From UMGS1484 sp045593325 (GTDB lineage: Bacteria; Bacillota; Clostridia; Oscillospirales; Acutalibacteraceae), in the NCBI GenBank assembly GCA_045593325.1, contig JAZNWL010000008.1, forward strand, positions 1 to 64,000: 64,000 nt of DNA. Reading direction: 5' to 3'. The position numbers were made by a program, and so were the translations under genes. The notes under the pieces were generated by a model. It was not told the origin of the DNA, made no database searches, and saw only the letters and a program-made list of their open reading frames with translations. Shown in pieces: positions 9,287 through 18,637 of the stretch (position 1 is its first letter; each line of letters starts with the position of its first letter).

Positions 9287-10048
9287 ATGTTCAATTTTTT
9301 TGTACCCACACAAAACCGCGTGGGTAACGTTTTTTCCATTACCGACGGCGATTATAATCACATTAAAAACGTTCTGCGCATGGTAAAAGGAGAACAATTT
9401 CTGGTGAGTTGCAACGGGCAAAGTCACCTTTGCGCCTTGCAGGAATACACCGCTGATGCGGTTTTGGCAGAGATCTTACAAGAAAATTTTCAGGATACCG
9501 AACTGCCGTTGGAAATTCATTTATTCCAGGGGCTTCCCAAAAGCGACAAATTGGAATGGATCCTGCAAAAGACGGTGGAATTGGGAGTGCACGCAGTCAT
9601 TCCCGTGGAAACCAAACGGAGCATTGTGAAAATTGAACCCAAGAAAAAGGAACAAAAGCAAAACCGCTGGCAAACCATTGCTGAAAGTGCCGCCAAACAG
9701 TCCAAACGCAGTGTGGTGCCCACCGTTCACCCTGCCACTTCCTTTGACAAAGCCCTGGCTCTGGCAAAAGAACTGGACGTTATTTTCGTGCCGTATGAAA
9801 ACAAGGAAGGCATGGCAGCCACCAAACGGGCATTGCAAACCCTGAAAGCGGGCATGAAAGTGGGGATTTTCATTGGGCCCGAGGGTGGCTTTGAGGATAA
9901 TGAAATCAAGGCTTTGGAAACCCTTGGCGCTCACATTATTTCCCTGGGCAAACGGATCTTACGAACCGAAACCGCCGCCATCACCGCGGTGGGTATGGTG
10001 ATGTTATATACCGAAACGGAGGGGTCAGATGAACACCCTGCCAACTGA
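9287..10048 (+). CDS. rsmE: 16S rRNA m3U1498 methyltransferase RsmE
   Basis: SPOUT-class enzyme that N3-methylates U1498 of 16S rRNA with SAM. The protein begins MFNFFVPTQNRVGN; ATG 9287 is preferred over GTG 9278 because GGTGG sits five bases before it. The family layout is clear: N-terminal PUA-like region with DGDYNHIKNVLRM, then the trefoil knot with ELPLEIHLFQGLPKSDKLEWILQKTVELG, IGPEGGF (SAM loop) and LGKRILRTETAAI. The length of about 253 residues is typical. Its end overlaps the next methylase gene by 20 nt, indicating translational coupling. Confidence 0.94.
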   Translation: MFNFFVPTQNRVGNVFSITDGDYNHIKNVLRMVKGEQFLVSCNGQSHLCALQEYTADAVLAEILQENFQDTELPLEIHLFQGLPKSDKLEWILQKTVELGVHAVIPVETKRSIVKIEPKKKEQKQNRWQTIAESAAKQSKRSVVPTVHPATSFDKALALAKELDVIFVPYENKEGMAATKRALQTLKAGMKVGIFIGPEGGFEDNEIKALETLGAHIISLGKRILRTETAAITAVGMVMLYTETEGSDEHPAN

Positions 10049-11366
10049 ATTTGAAACCCGCATGAAAGCCCTGTTGGGAGAACAGTACCCTGCCTTTGAG
10101 CAAAGTTTAAAAAAGCCTCCCGTTCGAGGGGTGCGGCTCAATGCCAAAAAGGGGGATCCTGCCGCTCTTTCCCAAATTCTGTGGGATGACCCCATTCCCT
10201 ATGCCAAAAACGGGTATTATCTTACCAAGGAAAAAATCGGCAACCACCCCTATCATCATGCAGGGGCATTGTACGTGCAAGAACCCGCCGCCATGATGCC
10301 TGCCTGTATGGTGGAGATCCCCGAAAACGCGGTGGTATTGGATCTTTGTGCCGCCCCCGGGGGAAAATCCATGGGGCTGTACAGCCAATTAGGAGAAGAC
10401 GGGATTCTGGTTTCCAACGAAATCATTCCCGCTCGGTGCAAGATCTTAACCAGCAACGTAGAACGGCTGGGGTTCCGCAACACGGTGGTGACCTGTATGG
10501 ATTCCGCCGCCATCGCCAAGGTGTTTCCCAAGACCTTTGACGTGATCATGGTGGACGCCCCCTGCTCGGGAGAGGGAATGTTCCGCAAAGAGGAGATCGC
10601 CGTTACCCAATGGAGCCCTGAGAACGTGGAAAAATGTGCCGCACGGCAGGAAGAAATTTTAGACAATGCCGCCCTGGCTTTGAAAGACGGGGGCATGATT
10701 CTATACGCCACCTGCACCTTTTCGGTGGAGGAAAATGAAAAACAGGTGGAAGGATTTTTACAACGGCATCCCGACTTTCGGTTGATGCCTGTAAAAGAGC
10801 AGGTGAAAGCCCATACCTGTGACGGAGTGAAGGGGCTTACGGAATGTCGTCGGTTTTACCCGCACGTGGCACAAGGGGAAGGGCAATTTGGAACGGTACT
10901 TCTAAACACCAATGCCCCCTGCCCTGCACCCTCTGCCCCCAAAAAGAAAAAACCTTTGGAACAAAAAATCCCAAAGGTAGTAACCGATTTTTTACAGGAA
11001 GTGTTACAGGATCATGACCCCCAAAAGGTGATCATGCGGGGAGAAACGCCCGTTTACTTCACCCCTGATTTTTCGGTACAGGGAGCGCGGGTGTTTGCCT
11101 GCGGGGTGACCATTGGGGAAATAAAGAAAAATTACATTTTGCCCCATCATCAGTTTTTCTCTGCCATGGGCAAAGACTTTAAACAGAAAATCGATTTTTC
11201 TCCCGATGACCCAATGCTTACCCGTTATTTAAAGGGAGAGGAGATCCCCGTAACCTGTCAAAAAGGTTGGGCAGTGGTCACGGTGGACGGGTATCCCTTA
11301 GGGGGCGTAAAAGTCGTGAACGGTATTGCCAAGAATCACTATCCCAAGGGATTACGATTGGTATAA
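10029..11366 (+). CDS. rsmF: RsmF-type rRNA cytosine-C5 methyltransferase
   Basis: A 445-residue SAM-dependent NOL1/NOP2/Sun enzyme, likely methylating a cytosine of 16S rRNA. The motifs are LDLCAAPGGKS (SAM binding, about residues 104-114), VDAPCSGEGMFRK with the conserved PC motif, and ILYATCTFSVEENE with the catalytic TC motif. The C-terminal part (EQKIPKVVTDFLQEVL onward, ending PLGGVKVVNGIAKNHYPKGLR) is the RsmF/YebU PUA-like extension, which separates it from RsmB. It is coupled to rsmE by overlap and ends at a bidirectional terminator shared with mnmG. Confidence 0.88.
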   Translation: MNTLPTEFETRMKALLGEQYPAFEQSLKKPPVRGVRLNAKKGDPAALSQILWDDPIPYAKNGYYLTKEKIGNHPYHHAGALYVQEPAAMMPACMVEIPENAVVLDLCAAPGGKSMGLYSQLGEDGILVSNEIIPARCKILTSNVERLGFRNTVVTCMDSAAIAKVFPKTFDVIMVDAPCSGEGMFRKEEIAVTQWSPENVEKCAARQEEILDNAALALKDGGMILYATCTFSVEENEKQVEGFLQRHPDFRLMPVKEQVKAHTCDGVKGLTECRRFYPHVAQGEGQFGTVLLNTNAPCPAPSAPKKKKPLEQKIPKVVTDFLQEVLQDHDPQKVIMRGETPVYFTPDFSVQGARVFACGVTIGEIKKNYILPHHQFFSAMGKDFKQKIDFSPDDPMLTRYLKGEEIPVTCQKGWAVVTVDGYPLGGVKVVNGIAKNHYPKGLRLV

Positions 11367-11370
11367 AAGA

Positions 11371-11419
11371 AAATGGAGCAGGAAATTTCAGAAAATTTCC
11401 TGCTCCATTTTTGTTTTTT
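11371..11419. terminator. Bidirectional terminator, 18-bp stem, overlapping the 3' end of mnmG
   Basis: Perfect 18-nt inverted repeat (11371-11388 with 11393-11410) around a 4-nt CAGA loop, followed by TTGTTTTTT on the plus strand. The right arm encodes the last residues of MnmG, so the stem lies inside that coding sequence. Confidence 0.9.
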
Positions 11420-13271
11420 CCAACCATATCAGCAATACCGACACGTCGGCGGGCGAAACCCCCGAAATGCGGGCGGCTTGACCGATGCTGGCGGGGCGAA
11501 TCCTGGAAAGTTTTTCCACCGCTTCCAGCCGAAGCCCTGTGATGGTTGTATAATCGGTATCTTCCGGCAATTTGCGGCTTTCCAGCCGTTTTTGTTCGTC
11601 AATCTGGGATTGTTGCCGTTTGATATACCCTGCATATTTCAGTTCCACTTCTGCCTGTTCCAGAATTTCCGGGGGCAGTTGGGGGCGGGTAGAATCCACA
11701 GACCCAAGCAATTCGTAAGTAACCTGGGGACGGCGAAGGAGTTCTGCCAACCGCACCCCGCTGGTGACCTTAGCGGTGCCTGCGGCTTCCAGAATGGCAT
11801 TGAGTTCTTCAGTGGGAGAAAGAACGGTTTTTTCTGCCCGCTCCATTTCCCTGTGTTTCAAGTCTTGTTTTTTCAGGAACCGCTTATACCGTTCTTCAGA
11901 AATCAATCCCAATTCATAACCCAGGGGAAGCAGACGTTCTTCGGCATTATCCTGCCGCAGAACCAGGCGGTATTCCGAACGGGAGGTCATCATGCGGTAA
12001 GGGTCGGAACAGCCTTTGGTGACCAGATCGTCAATCAGAGTGCCGATATAGGAGCCTGCACGGGAGAGAATCCAGGGTTCTTGCCCCCGGACTTTTCTGG
12101 CGGCATTGACCCCTGCCACCAGCCCTTGGGCGGCGGCTTCTTCATACCCCGAAGACCCGTTAAACTGCCCTGCTCCGTAAAGACCGTCAAACCCTTTGAT
12201 TTCCAAAGAGGGTTTCAGCCCCAAGGGGTCGATACAATCATACTCAATGGCATAGGCGGGACGCATGATCTCCACCTTTTCCAGCCCTTCAATGGAGCGG
12301 TAGAGTTCCACCTGCACGTCTTCCGGCAGAGAGGTGGAAAGCCCTTGGAGATACATTTCCTCGGTATTCATACCGCAGGGCTCAATAAAGGTCTGGTGAC
12401 GGAGTTTATCGGGGAAACGGACGATCTTATCTTCAATGCTGGGGCAATACCGAGGGCCTACCCCGTCGATATGGTGCCCGTACATGGCAGAGCGTTCCAG
12501 ATTGTTTAAAATGATCTCCTTGGTTTTGTCGTTGGTCCAGGTGATGTAGCAATCGGCAACATTTTCGGGAATTTGGGTGGTTTCAAAGGAAAAGGGAACC
12601 ACTCGGTCATCCCCGGGTTGCCGTTCCAATCTGGAAAAATCAATACTGCTTTTCAGAACCCTTGCAGGAGTTCCTGTTTTAAACCGACGAATGGGAAGCC
12701 CCAGTTCTTTCACCGACCGTGCCAAAGAGCAAGCCGCCGCCATGCCGTCGGGACCGCTGGCATAGTGAATGTCCCCCACGTGGATCAAGGCATCCAGGAA
12801 GGTTCCTGTTGCCAAAATAGCGGTTTTGCAATGGTATTCCCCGCCCAATTTACTCATCAGTAACCAGCCGTTTTCTTCCTGTTCTATATGGACGATCTCG
12901 GCTTGTTTGGTGGTTAAGTTCGGTTGCAGTTCCAGGCGGTGTTTCATATAGCCGCTGTAATCCCGACGGTCAATTTGCGCCCGCAAAGAATGAACTGCAG
13001 GGCCTTTGCCTCGGTTGAGCATACGGCTTTGCAGGGTGGTTTTGTCGGCGGCAATGCCCATTTCTCCCCCCAAGGCATCAATTTCCCGTACCAGATGCCC
13101 TTTGGCGGTGCCCCCAATGGAAGGGTTACAGGGCATATTCCCCACCCAATCCAAAGACACGGTGAAGATCACTGTTTGGCATCCCAATTTGGACGCTGCC
13201 AAGGCGGCTTCAATGCCCGCGTGGCCTGCGCCGATGACGGCTACGTCAAATTCTCCTGCAAAATAACCCAA
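11388..13271 (-). CDS. mnmG: tRNA uridine-5-carboxymethylaminomethyl modification enzyme MnmG (GidA)
   Basis: FAD- and folate-dependent partner of MnmE that installs the 5-substituent on wobble uridines. The 627-residue protein has the FAD loop VIGAGHAGIEAALAASKLG at the N-terminus, the signature GNMPCNPSIGGTAKGHLVREIDALGGEMG, and GLYGAGQFNGSSGYEEAAAQG in the middle. The helical C-terminal domain ends in DVSVLLIWLEKTKMEQEIF. The last eight or so residues are encoded by the terminator stem and extend slightly beyond the usual family end. It is divergent from murC; here it stands without mnmE or rsmG beside it. Confidence 0.96.
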   Translation of the reverse strand: MGYFAGEFDVAVIGAGHAGIEAALAASKLGCQTVIFTVSLDWVGNMPCNPSIGGTAKGHLVREIDALGGEMGIAADKTTLQSRMLNRGKGPAVHSLRAQIDRRDYSGYMKHRLELQPNLTTKQAEIVHIEQEENGWLLMSKLGGEYHCKTAILATGTFLDALIHVGDIHYASGPDGMAAACSLARSVKELGLPIRRFKTGTPARVLKSSIDFSRLERQPGDDRVVPFSFETTQIPENVADCYITWTNDKTKEIILNNLERSAMYGHHIDGVGPRYCPSIEDKIVRFPDKLRHQTFIEPCGMNTEEMYLQGLSTSLPEDVQVELYRSIEGLEKVEIMRPAYAIEYDCIDPLGLKPSLEIKGFDGLYGAGQFNGSSGYEEAAAQGLVAGVNAARKVRGQEPWILSRAGSYIGTLIDDLVTKGCSDPYRMMTSRSEYRLVLRQDNAEERLLPLGYELGLISEERYKRFLKKQDLKHREMERAEKTVLSPTEELNAILEAAGTAKVTSGVRLAELLRRPQVTYELLGSVDSTRPQLPPEILEQAEVELKYAGYIKRQQSQIDEQKRLESRKLPEDTDYTTITGLRLEAVEKLSRIRPASIGQAARISGVSPADVSVLLIWLEKTKMEQEIF

Positions 13272-13363
13272 GGAACTTCATCTCCAACTGTAAAATACAG
13301 TTTATTGTATCACATCAATCACCATCTTGCAACCGAAAAATACAATGGAAATGAGGTGATTGT

Positions 13364-14701
13364 ATGAAAAGAGCCTATTTATTGGGCATTGGCGGGGCAG
13401 GTATGGCGGGCATTGCCCAGGTTTTACAGCAAAAAGGGGTGACGGTGTACGGGTATGACCGTGCCAGGAACACCACCGTTCACCACCTGGAAACTCTGGG
13501 GATTCCCGTGGACACCACGGGGAACAAAGACCGCTTACATAAAGGGGACGTTTGTGTTTATTCCGCCGCTTTTGCGGGGGACCATCCCTTGCTTACCTAT
13601 GCCAAAGAGAATCTTCCCACCTGTTCCCGGGGGGAAATGATGGGATACCTTGCCGGGGAAAAAGGGAAAGTGGCGGCGGTGGCGGGAACCCACGGCAAAA
13701 CCACCGCCACGGGGATGCTTACCCACGTTGCCCTGGCGGGAGGATTGGACCCTTCGGTGCTGATTGGAGGTCATTTGCCCGCCATTGAGGGGTACGGACA
13801 TCACGGAAATTCCAACCTGATGATTTGCGAAGCCTGTGAATACGCGGGAAGCTTTTTGCACCTTACCCCTACCATTGGCATTTTATTGAACGTTGACCGG
13901 GACCATTTGGAATACTACGGCAGTATGCAGGGGTTGACCCAAGGATTTGGCGAGTTTTTACACCGTTGTGACACTTGTCTTGTGAACGGGGATGACCCCC
14001 TTGCCCTTGCCGCCGCCCGAGGACACGGTTCGGTGACCACCTTTGGGCTGAAAGACGGGGTAGATCTACAAGCCAAAGCGTTAAAGGAGCAAGGTGGATA
14101 TTTCACCTTTACCCTTTGCCGCAAGGGAGAAGAATTGGAAACGATCTCTTTAGGGGTGGCAGGAAAACACCACCTTTACAATGCCCTTGCCGCCGCGGGG
14201 GCGGGACTGCTATTGGGACTACCCTTGGGGGCGGTAAAAAAAGGATTGGAACAGTTTACAGGAGTATGCCGTCGGTTTGAGGTTTTATACAGGGATGACC
14301 GCCTGACAGTGGCAGACGATTACGCCCATCACCCCACCGAACTGGCGGCGGTACTGTCCACCGCCCGCACCATGGGATTTTCCCGCATCACGGCGGTGTT
14401 TCAGCCCTTTACCTATTCCCGTACCGCCATGTTGTCCAGGGAATTTGCCGACGCGTTGTCCCTTGCCCATCGGGTAATTTTAGCCCCGGTCATGGCAGGC
14501 AGAGAACCCCCGGAGCAAGCGGTTACGTCCCAGGTCATTGCCCGGTATTTACCCCATGCCACGGTATGCGAAAATCTTTCCCACTGTGCCGCCGTTGCTC
14601 TTTCCGACACCCAAAAAGGAGAATTGATCCTCACCTTGGGGTGTGGTAACGTCAACGAATGTGCAAAGGAAATGGCAGAATTTTTGAAAAATCATGCATA
14701 A
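13364..14701 (+). CDS. murC: UDP-N-acetylmuramate--L-alanine ligase MurC
   Basis: Adds L-alanine to UDP-MurNAc in peptidoglycan precursor synthesis. The 445 residues carry the N-terminal LLGIGGAGMAGIAQVLQ, the ATP loop AVAGTHGKTTAT, the Mur ligase motif NVDRDHLEYY, and the C-terminal DDYAHHPTE. The length is normal. The start ATG is preceded by GAGGTGAT. It is followed after 113 nt by acpP under its own promoter. Confidence 0.95.
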   Translation: MKRAYLLGIGGAGMAGIAQVLQQKGVTVYGYDRARNTTVHHLETLGIPVDTTGNKDRLHKGDVCVYSAAFAGDHPLLTYAKENLPTCSRGEMMGYLAGEKGKVAAVAGTHGKTTATGMLTHVALAGGLDPSVLIGGHLPAIEGYGHHGNSNLMICEACEYAGSFLHLTPTIGILLNVDRDHLEYYGSMQGLTQGFGEFLHRCDTCLVNGDDPLALAAARGHGSVTTFGLKDGVDLQAKALKEQGGYFTFTLCRKGEELETISLGVAGKHHLYNALAAAGAGLLLGLPLGAVKKGLEQFTGVCRRFEVLYRDDRLTVADDYAHHPTELAAVLSTARTMGFSRITAVFQPFTYSRTAMLSREFADALSLAHRVILAPVMAGREPPEQAVTSQVIARYLPHATVCENLSHCAAVALSDTQKGELILTLGCGNVNECAKEMAEFLKNHA

Positions 14702-14748
14702 AAGCCTTGGAACTTCGGTATAACTGTATTGACTTTTTTATTTTTTTG

Positions 14749-14777
14749 TTGACAAATCAACTATTCTCCTCTATTAT
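14749..14777 (+). promoter_or_regulatory. Sigma-A promoter for acpP
   Basis: TTGACA (14749-14754), 17-bp spacer, TATTAT (14772-14777), 37 nt upstream of the acpP ATG. No FapR-like palindrome was recognised nearby. Confidence 0.8.
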
Positions 14778-14814
14778 AAAATGGCAAAACAAAACAGAAA
14801 GGAGTTTGGAAACA

Positions 14815-15042
14815 ATGGTATACGAAAAAGTGGTATCCATTATTTGCGAACAATTTGATTTGGAAGAAAGCCAAGTAACCATGGAAACCGGGGTTACCGA
14901 CGATTTGGGCGCAGACAGTTTAGATCTGGTGGAAGTTCTTGCCGCTATTGAATATGAACTGGATGTGGAAATTCCCGATGAAGCCGCCGAAAACCTGAAA
15001 ACCGTTGGGGATCTGGTCAAATATATCGAAGAAAACAAGTAA
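14815..15042 (+). CDS. acpP: Acyl carrier protein
   Basis: A 75-residue acidic carrier for fatty-acid synthesis. The phosphopantetheine attachment site is Ser35 in LGADSLDLVEVL, followed by EYELDVEIPDEAAENLKTVGDLVKYIE, which is textbook AcpP. ATG 14815 has AAAGGAG upstream; the open frame begins earlier but has no homology there. It is monocistronic, with a consensus promoter before it and a hairpin terminator after it, and is not next to plsX, fabD or rnc as it often is elsewhere. Confidence 0.95.
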   Translation: MVYEKVVSIICEQFDLEESQVTMETGVTDDLGADSLDLVEVLAAIEYELDVEIPDEAAENLKTVGDLVKYIEENK

Positions 15043-15054
15043 TCCCATTCTTGT

Positions 15055-15092
15055 GAAAAAATCCTGTCTGAAAAAGGCAGGATTTTTTTATT
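15055..15092 (+). terminator. Intrinsic terminator after acpP
   Basis: AAAAATCCTGTCT paired with AGGCAGGATTTTT around a GAAAA-type loop, then a T-rich tail. Confidence 0.85.
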
Positions 15093-15163
15093 TTATCTTG
15101 TATTTTCTCCCCCAAAGGTGTAAACTGAACCTATAATACTATCGTTCAAAATAAGGAGACCCT

Positions 15164-15631
15164 ATGGACACAAAAAATCAAATCGTCAGTTTTCAGGTTG
15201 ACCATGATATCATCACCCCGGGGGTATACGTTTCCCGTATGGACGGGGACGTTCTCACCCTGGACCTTCGCACCCGCAAACCCAACGGGGGAGCGTATAT
15301 GGACAATCTCACCATGCATTCGGTGGAACACATGTTTGCCACTTATATCCGCAATTCCTCTCTTAAAGACCGGGTGATCTACTTCGGGCCCATGGGTTGC
15401 CAGACGGGATTTTACCTTTGCCTGCGGGACTGCACCCCTACTGACGCCTACCCTGTGATCTTGCAAACCTTGGAAAATATTGTCAGTCATCAGGACGGCA
15501 TGTACGGGGCAACCCGCAAGGAATGTGGCAACTTTGCAAATTTAAGTCTTGATGCCGCCAAGGCGGAGTGTAAAAACTACCTTACCCTGTTAAGGGAAAA
15601 ACAACAAACCAAATTTGAATACGGAGAATAA
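15164..15631 (+). CDS. luxS: S-ribosylhomocysteine lyase LuxS
   Basis: Cleaves S-ribosylhomocysteine to homocysteine and DPD, the precursor of autoinducer-2, in the activated methyl cycle. The 155-residue protein has the metal-binding HSVEH (His52, His56) and ECGN (Cys121), and the catalytic Cys79 in FGPMGCQTGFYL. The start follows AAGGAG. It is separated by only 3 nt from mtnN, which makes its substrate from S-adenosylhomocysteine, so the two genes form the complete Pfs-LuxS route. Confidence 0.96.
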   Translation: MDTKNQIVSFQVDHDIITPGVYVSRMDGDVLTLDLRTRKPNGGAYMDNLTMHSVEHMFATYIRNSSLKDRVIYFGPMGCQTGFYLCLRDCTPTDAYPVILQTLENIVSHQDGMYGATRKECGNFANLSLDAAKAECKNYLTLLREKQQTKFEYGE

Positions 15632-15634
15632 AGT

Positions 15635-16327
15635 ATGATTGGAATTATCGGCGCCATGGCGCTTGAGGTGGAAGCCTTACAACAACAAATGGAAAAACCC
15701 ACCGTGACCACCATCAGCGGGATCGACTTCTGGCAAGGCACCCTTTGGGGCAAACAGGTTGTGGTTGCCCGTTGCGGGATCGGCAAGGTGTTTGCCGCCC
15801 TGTGCGCCCAGACTATGATCCTTACCTTTCACCCTTCGGTGATCGTCAACACCGGGGTGGCAGGCACCCTGACCCCTTCCCTTTCCATAGGGGACGTTGC
15901 CATTGCCCATTCGGTGGTGCAACACGATATGGATACCTCTGCTTTGGGGGACCCTGTGGGGCTGATTTCGGGGCCGAACATCATTCACATTCCCGCCCAT
16001 GAGAAGACTGCCGACACCCTCCTTACTGCCGCCCAAAGCCTTTCTTACAACGGGCAAAAGGGCACCATTGCTTCGGGGGACCAATTTTTAAGTGACACCG
16101 CCAAAAAAGCCCGGATCGGTGAGACCTTTGATGCTATCAGCGTGGAAATGGAAGGGGCATCCATTGGTCACGTATGTTATGTAAACCAGGTTCCCTTTGG
16201 GGTACTTCGGGTCATTTCCGATTCCGCCAGCGGGGACGGAGCCATGGAATACAGTCAATTTTTGCCCATGGCGGCAAACCGCTCCATTCAGATCATCAGC
16301 CAATTCATTCAACAGACGGAGGAATGA
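15635..16327 (+). CDS. mtnN: 5'-methylthioadenosine/S-adenosylhomocysteine nucleosidase
   Basis: Hydrolyses MTA and SAH, releasing adenine. The 230 residues begin MIGIIGAMALEVEAL, the typical N-terminus, and show NTGVAGTL in the ribose-binding region, VEMEGASIGHVC with the catalytic Glu, and RVISDSASGDG with the catalytic Asp. It lies between luxS (3 nt) and an alpha-mannosidase (2 nt), suggesting a transcript that joins methyl recycling to glycan breakdown. Confidence 0.94.
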   Translation: MIGIIGAMALEVEALQQQMEKPTVTTISGIDFWQGTLWGKQVVVARCGIGKVFAALCAQTMILTFHPSVIVNTGVAGTLTPSLSIGDVAIAHSVVQHDMDTSALGDPVGLISGPNIIHIPAHEKTADTLLTAAQSLSYNGQKGTIASGDQFLSDTAKKARIGETFDAISVEMEGASIGHVCYVNQVPFGVLRVISDSASGDGAMEYSQFLPMAANRSIQIISQFIQQTEE

Positions 16328-16329
16328 TT

Positions 16330-18627
16330 ATGTCAACCAAAATCCACGTTATCCCTACCTTTCATCACGACATTGCCTATCTGCAGCCTGAACCGGTATA
16401 CACCAAATGGGCTACCGATATTTTAGATAAAGCCCTGTCCCTGATGGAACAGGACGAAACCTATACCTTCACCGTGGAACAGGCCTATTTTTTCAAACAT
16501 TATTTTGAAAGCCATCCTGAAAAACAACAGGCCATGACCGAATTCGCCAAAAAGGGGCAGTTACAATTCGCCCCCGGGTTCTGGTCGGTGCCGGATATGT
16601 GTATGCCCAACGGGGAAAGTTTATTTATGCAAGCCACCCTGGGCAAACGGCTCTTAAAAGAAACGGTGGGAACAGATCCCAAGGCTTGTTTCATTGCCGA
16701 CTGTTGGGGACATCATGCTCAACTGCCTCAAATCATGACCCAATGCGGATACGACTATTACACCTTTTCCCGTTGCATGGAAAAGGAATTTGCTGTGGAA
16801 AATTTCCGTTGGCAGGGCATTGACGGCACCGTGATCAACACCCATTGGATGTCCACCGCCTATGCCGGCATTTCTTTCCCTGACGACGCCCGGGTGGTGA
16901 ATGCCGGGGAACTTCATTGGGAAAGTGCTTCCAAAGAAGGGTTTTTGACCCTGTATCGCCGGAATGGGGAACATTGCAAAGAAGAAATTCAAATGATGCC
17001 TGCCGGGGGGGACATGAAAATGCCTGCGGCTTCGGCTTTGAAAATTATGAAGGAACTGCAAAAAGACACAGAGGTTCCCACTCCTGCTTTTTCTTCCTTT
17101 GAACAGGGGCTTTCCCAAATTGATTTTACCGATACTCCCCTTTACAACGGGGAATTTATCAGTTCCCTGAAAGGCACCTTTGCCACCAATATTTTAATTA
17201 AACAATATAACCGCCGATTGGAGCATTTGCTTTACACCCTGGAAGTATTGGCGGTTGCCAAGGGCAAACAAGTGGATCTGACCGACGGGTGGGATCTGGC
17301 GCTGAAAAACCAATTCCACGACATTTTGTGCGGTACCATTTGCGACCAGGCGCTGACCCAGGTGTACGCTGAATACGAACAAACCCTTGCGGCTTTGGAA
17401 GAAACCCGAAAAGCCCTGTCAAATGCCGGGGAAGAAGCCTATTTTAATCCCCTGCCCTTCCCTGCCACCCAGGTTTTGGTGGAAGAAGATGGCGCAAAAC
17501 TCCTCACTGCCGACGGTTTTGGGTATGCCACCGAAAGTACATTGGAAACTGCAGAATTCACCCTGCCCGCCACCTTTGAAAATAACTATTACATAGCCCA
17601 GTTGGACCAGAGAGGCTTTATTACCAAACTTACCGAAAAACAAAGCGGCACCGCTGTGGTGGAAAAACCCGCCTTCCCTTTGGGCAGTTTGCAATTACAA
17701 GCCGACAGTGGGGACAACTGGGTGGAATTTGAATATCCCTGGGAATTGGATGCCACCCTTTACACCACCAACGTACCCGATCCTTATGACCGTACGAAAC
17801 TTCCCACCCATCCCAAAGTGATGTTGGGGCGGTGCGGGGTGCAAAAAGCCACCGCCGTGAAGTTGGGAGACCAGGCCATTCAAATTACCCAAACCGGGTG
17901 TTTGCAATACTGGGTGACCAAGGTGCCCTTTACCACCACCGTAACCTTGTCTGCCACCTCTCCCCGTATTGATTACCACACCGAATTTGACTGCAACCAC
18001 CGTCGGTTGCGGTTGCGGGTGGCATTCCCCCATGCAGTTGACAATGGGAAAATTCGTCATCAGATTCCCTTTGCCATGGTTGAGCGTGGGGAAGGTCCTC
18101 AACCTGCCCAATACTTAATGGACGTGGAAAATGACAAAGCAGGGCTTTCCCTGATTAACGTGGGGCAACCTGCCAACAACACCGAACAAGGTATTATGAT
18201 GCTTACCCTGTTCCGCTCGGTTGCCATGGAATACAAATGCCAGAGTGAAGACTCCTATAACCTGGGCAAACACATTGTGTGCGATTACGCCATTGTTCCC
18301 CACAAAGCGGGAGACGATACTCTGCTTTGGGAACAGTCGTTACAAAAACAATCCCCCATGATTGCCACCACCAAAGAACCTTTGGCAGATTACGGGGTGA
18401 AAGGAGCACAACTTTCCGCCCTGCGGTTTGACGGGGACCACGTGTTTATGCGCATTTACAACGGCACCAACACCCCCACCAAGGCTGTGATTACCCTGCC
18501 TGAAACCGTGACCGAATATGCTCTTGCCGACGGGTTGATGAACCCTGTGGGTGAGAAAACAGCGGTAAAAGGCACGCTGGAACTGGAACTTGCACCCTTT
18601 AAAATCCAAGGGATCTGCTTATATTAA
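16330..18627 (+). CDS. GH38-type alpha-mannosidase
   Basis: A 765-residue cytoplasmic glycosidase (no signal peptide) of the GH38 type, expected to release alpha-mannosyl residues from imported oligosaccharides. The metal-site motif is HHDIAYL (residues 12-18; the family has HxDxAW). The nucleophile region is FIADCWGHHAQLPQI with Asp124. KNQFHDILCGT matches the conserved NQFHDILPGS motif, and the C-terminal half is the beta-sandwich region. The ATG at 16330 has GGAGG seven bases upstream. It is somewhat shorter than many family members (about 850-1050). Substrate linkage cannot be read from the sequence. It sits in one unit with luxS, mtnN and a CBS protein. Confidence 0.8.
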   Translation: MSTKIHVIPTFHHDIAYLQPEPVYTKWATDILDKALSLMEQDETYTFTVEQAYFFKHYFESHPEKQQAMTEFAKKGQLQFAPGFWSVPDMCMPNGESLFMQATLGKRLLKETVGTDPKACFIADCWGHHAQLPQIMTQCGYDYYTFSRCMEKEFAVENFRWQGIDGTVINTHWMSTAYAGISFPDDARVVNAGELHWESASKEGFLTLYRRNGEHCKEEIQMMPAGGDMKMPAASALKIMKELQKDTEVPTPAFSSFEQGLSQIDFTDTPLYNGEFISSLKGTFATNILIKQYNRRLEHLLYTLEVLAVAKGKQVDLTDGWDLALKNQFHDILCGTICDQALTQVYAEYEQTLAALEETRKALSNAGEEAYFNPLPFPATQVLVEEDGAKLLTADGFGYATESTLETAEFTLPATFENNYYIAQLDQRGFITKLTEKQSGTAVVEKPAFPLGSLQLQADSGDNWVEFEYPWELDATLYTTNVPDPYDRTKLPTHPKVMLGRCGVQKATAVKLGDQAIQITQTGCLQYWVTKVPFTTTVTLSATSPRIDYHTEFDCNHRRLRLRVAFPHAVDNGKIRHQIPFAMVERGEGPQPAQYLMDVENDKAGLSLINVGQPANNTEQGIMMLTLFRSVAMEYKCQSEDSYNLGKHIVCDYAIVPHKAGDDTLLWEQSLQKQSPMIATTKEPLADYGVKGAQLSALRFDGDHVFMRIYNGTNTPTKAVITLPETVTEYALADGLMNPVGEKTAVKGTLELELAPFKIQGICLY

Positions 18628-18637
18628 GGAGCGCCTT

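Noticed and set aside
11373..12509. A 378-codon open frame antisense to mnmG
   Set aside because: It starts inside the shared terminator stem and overlaps a certain mnmG gene; it is a strand shadow.
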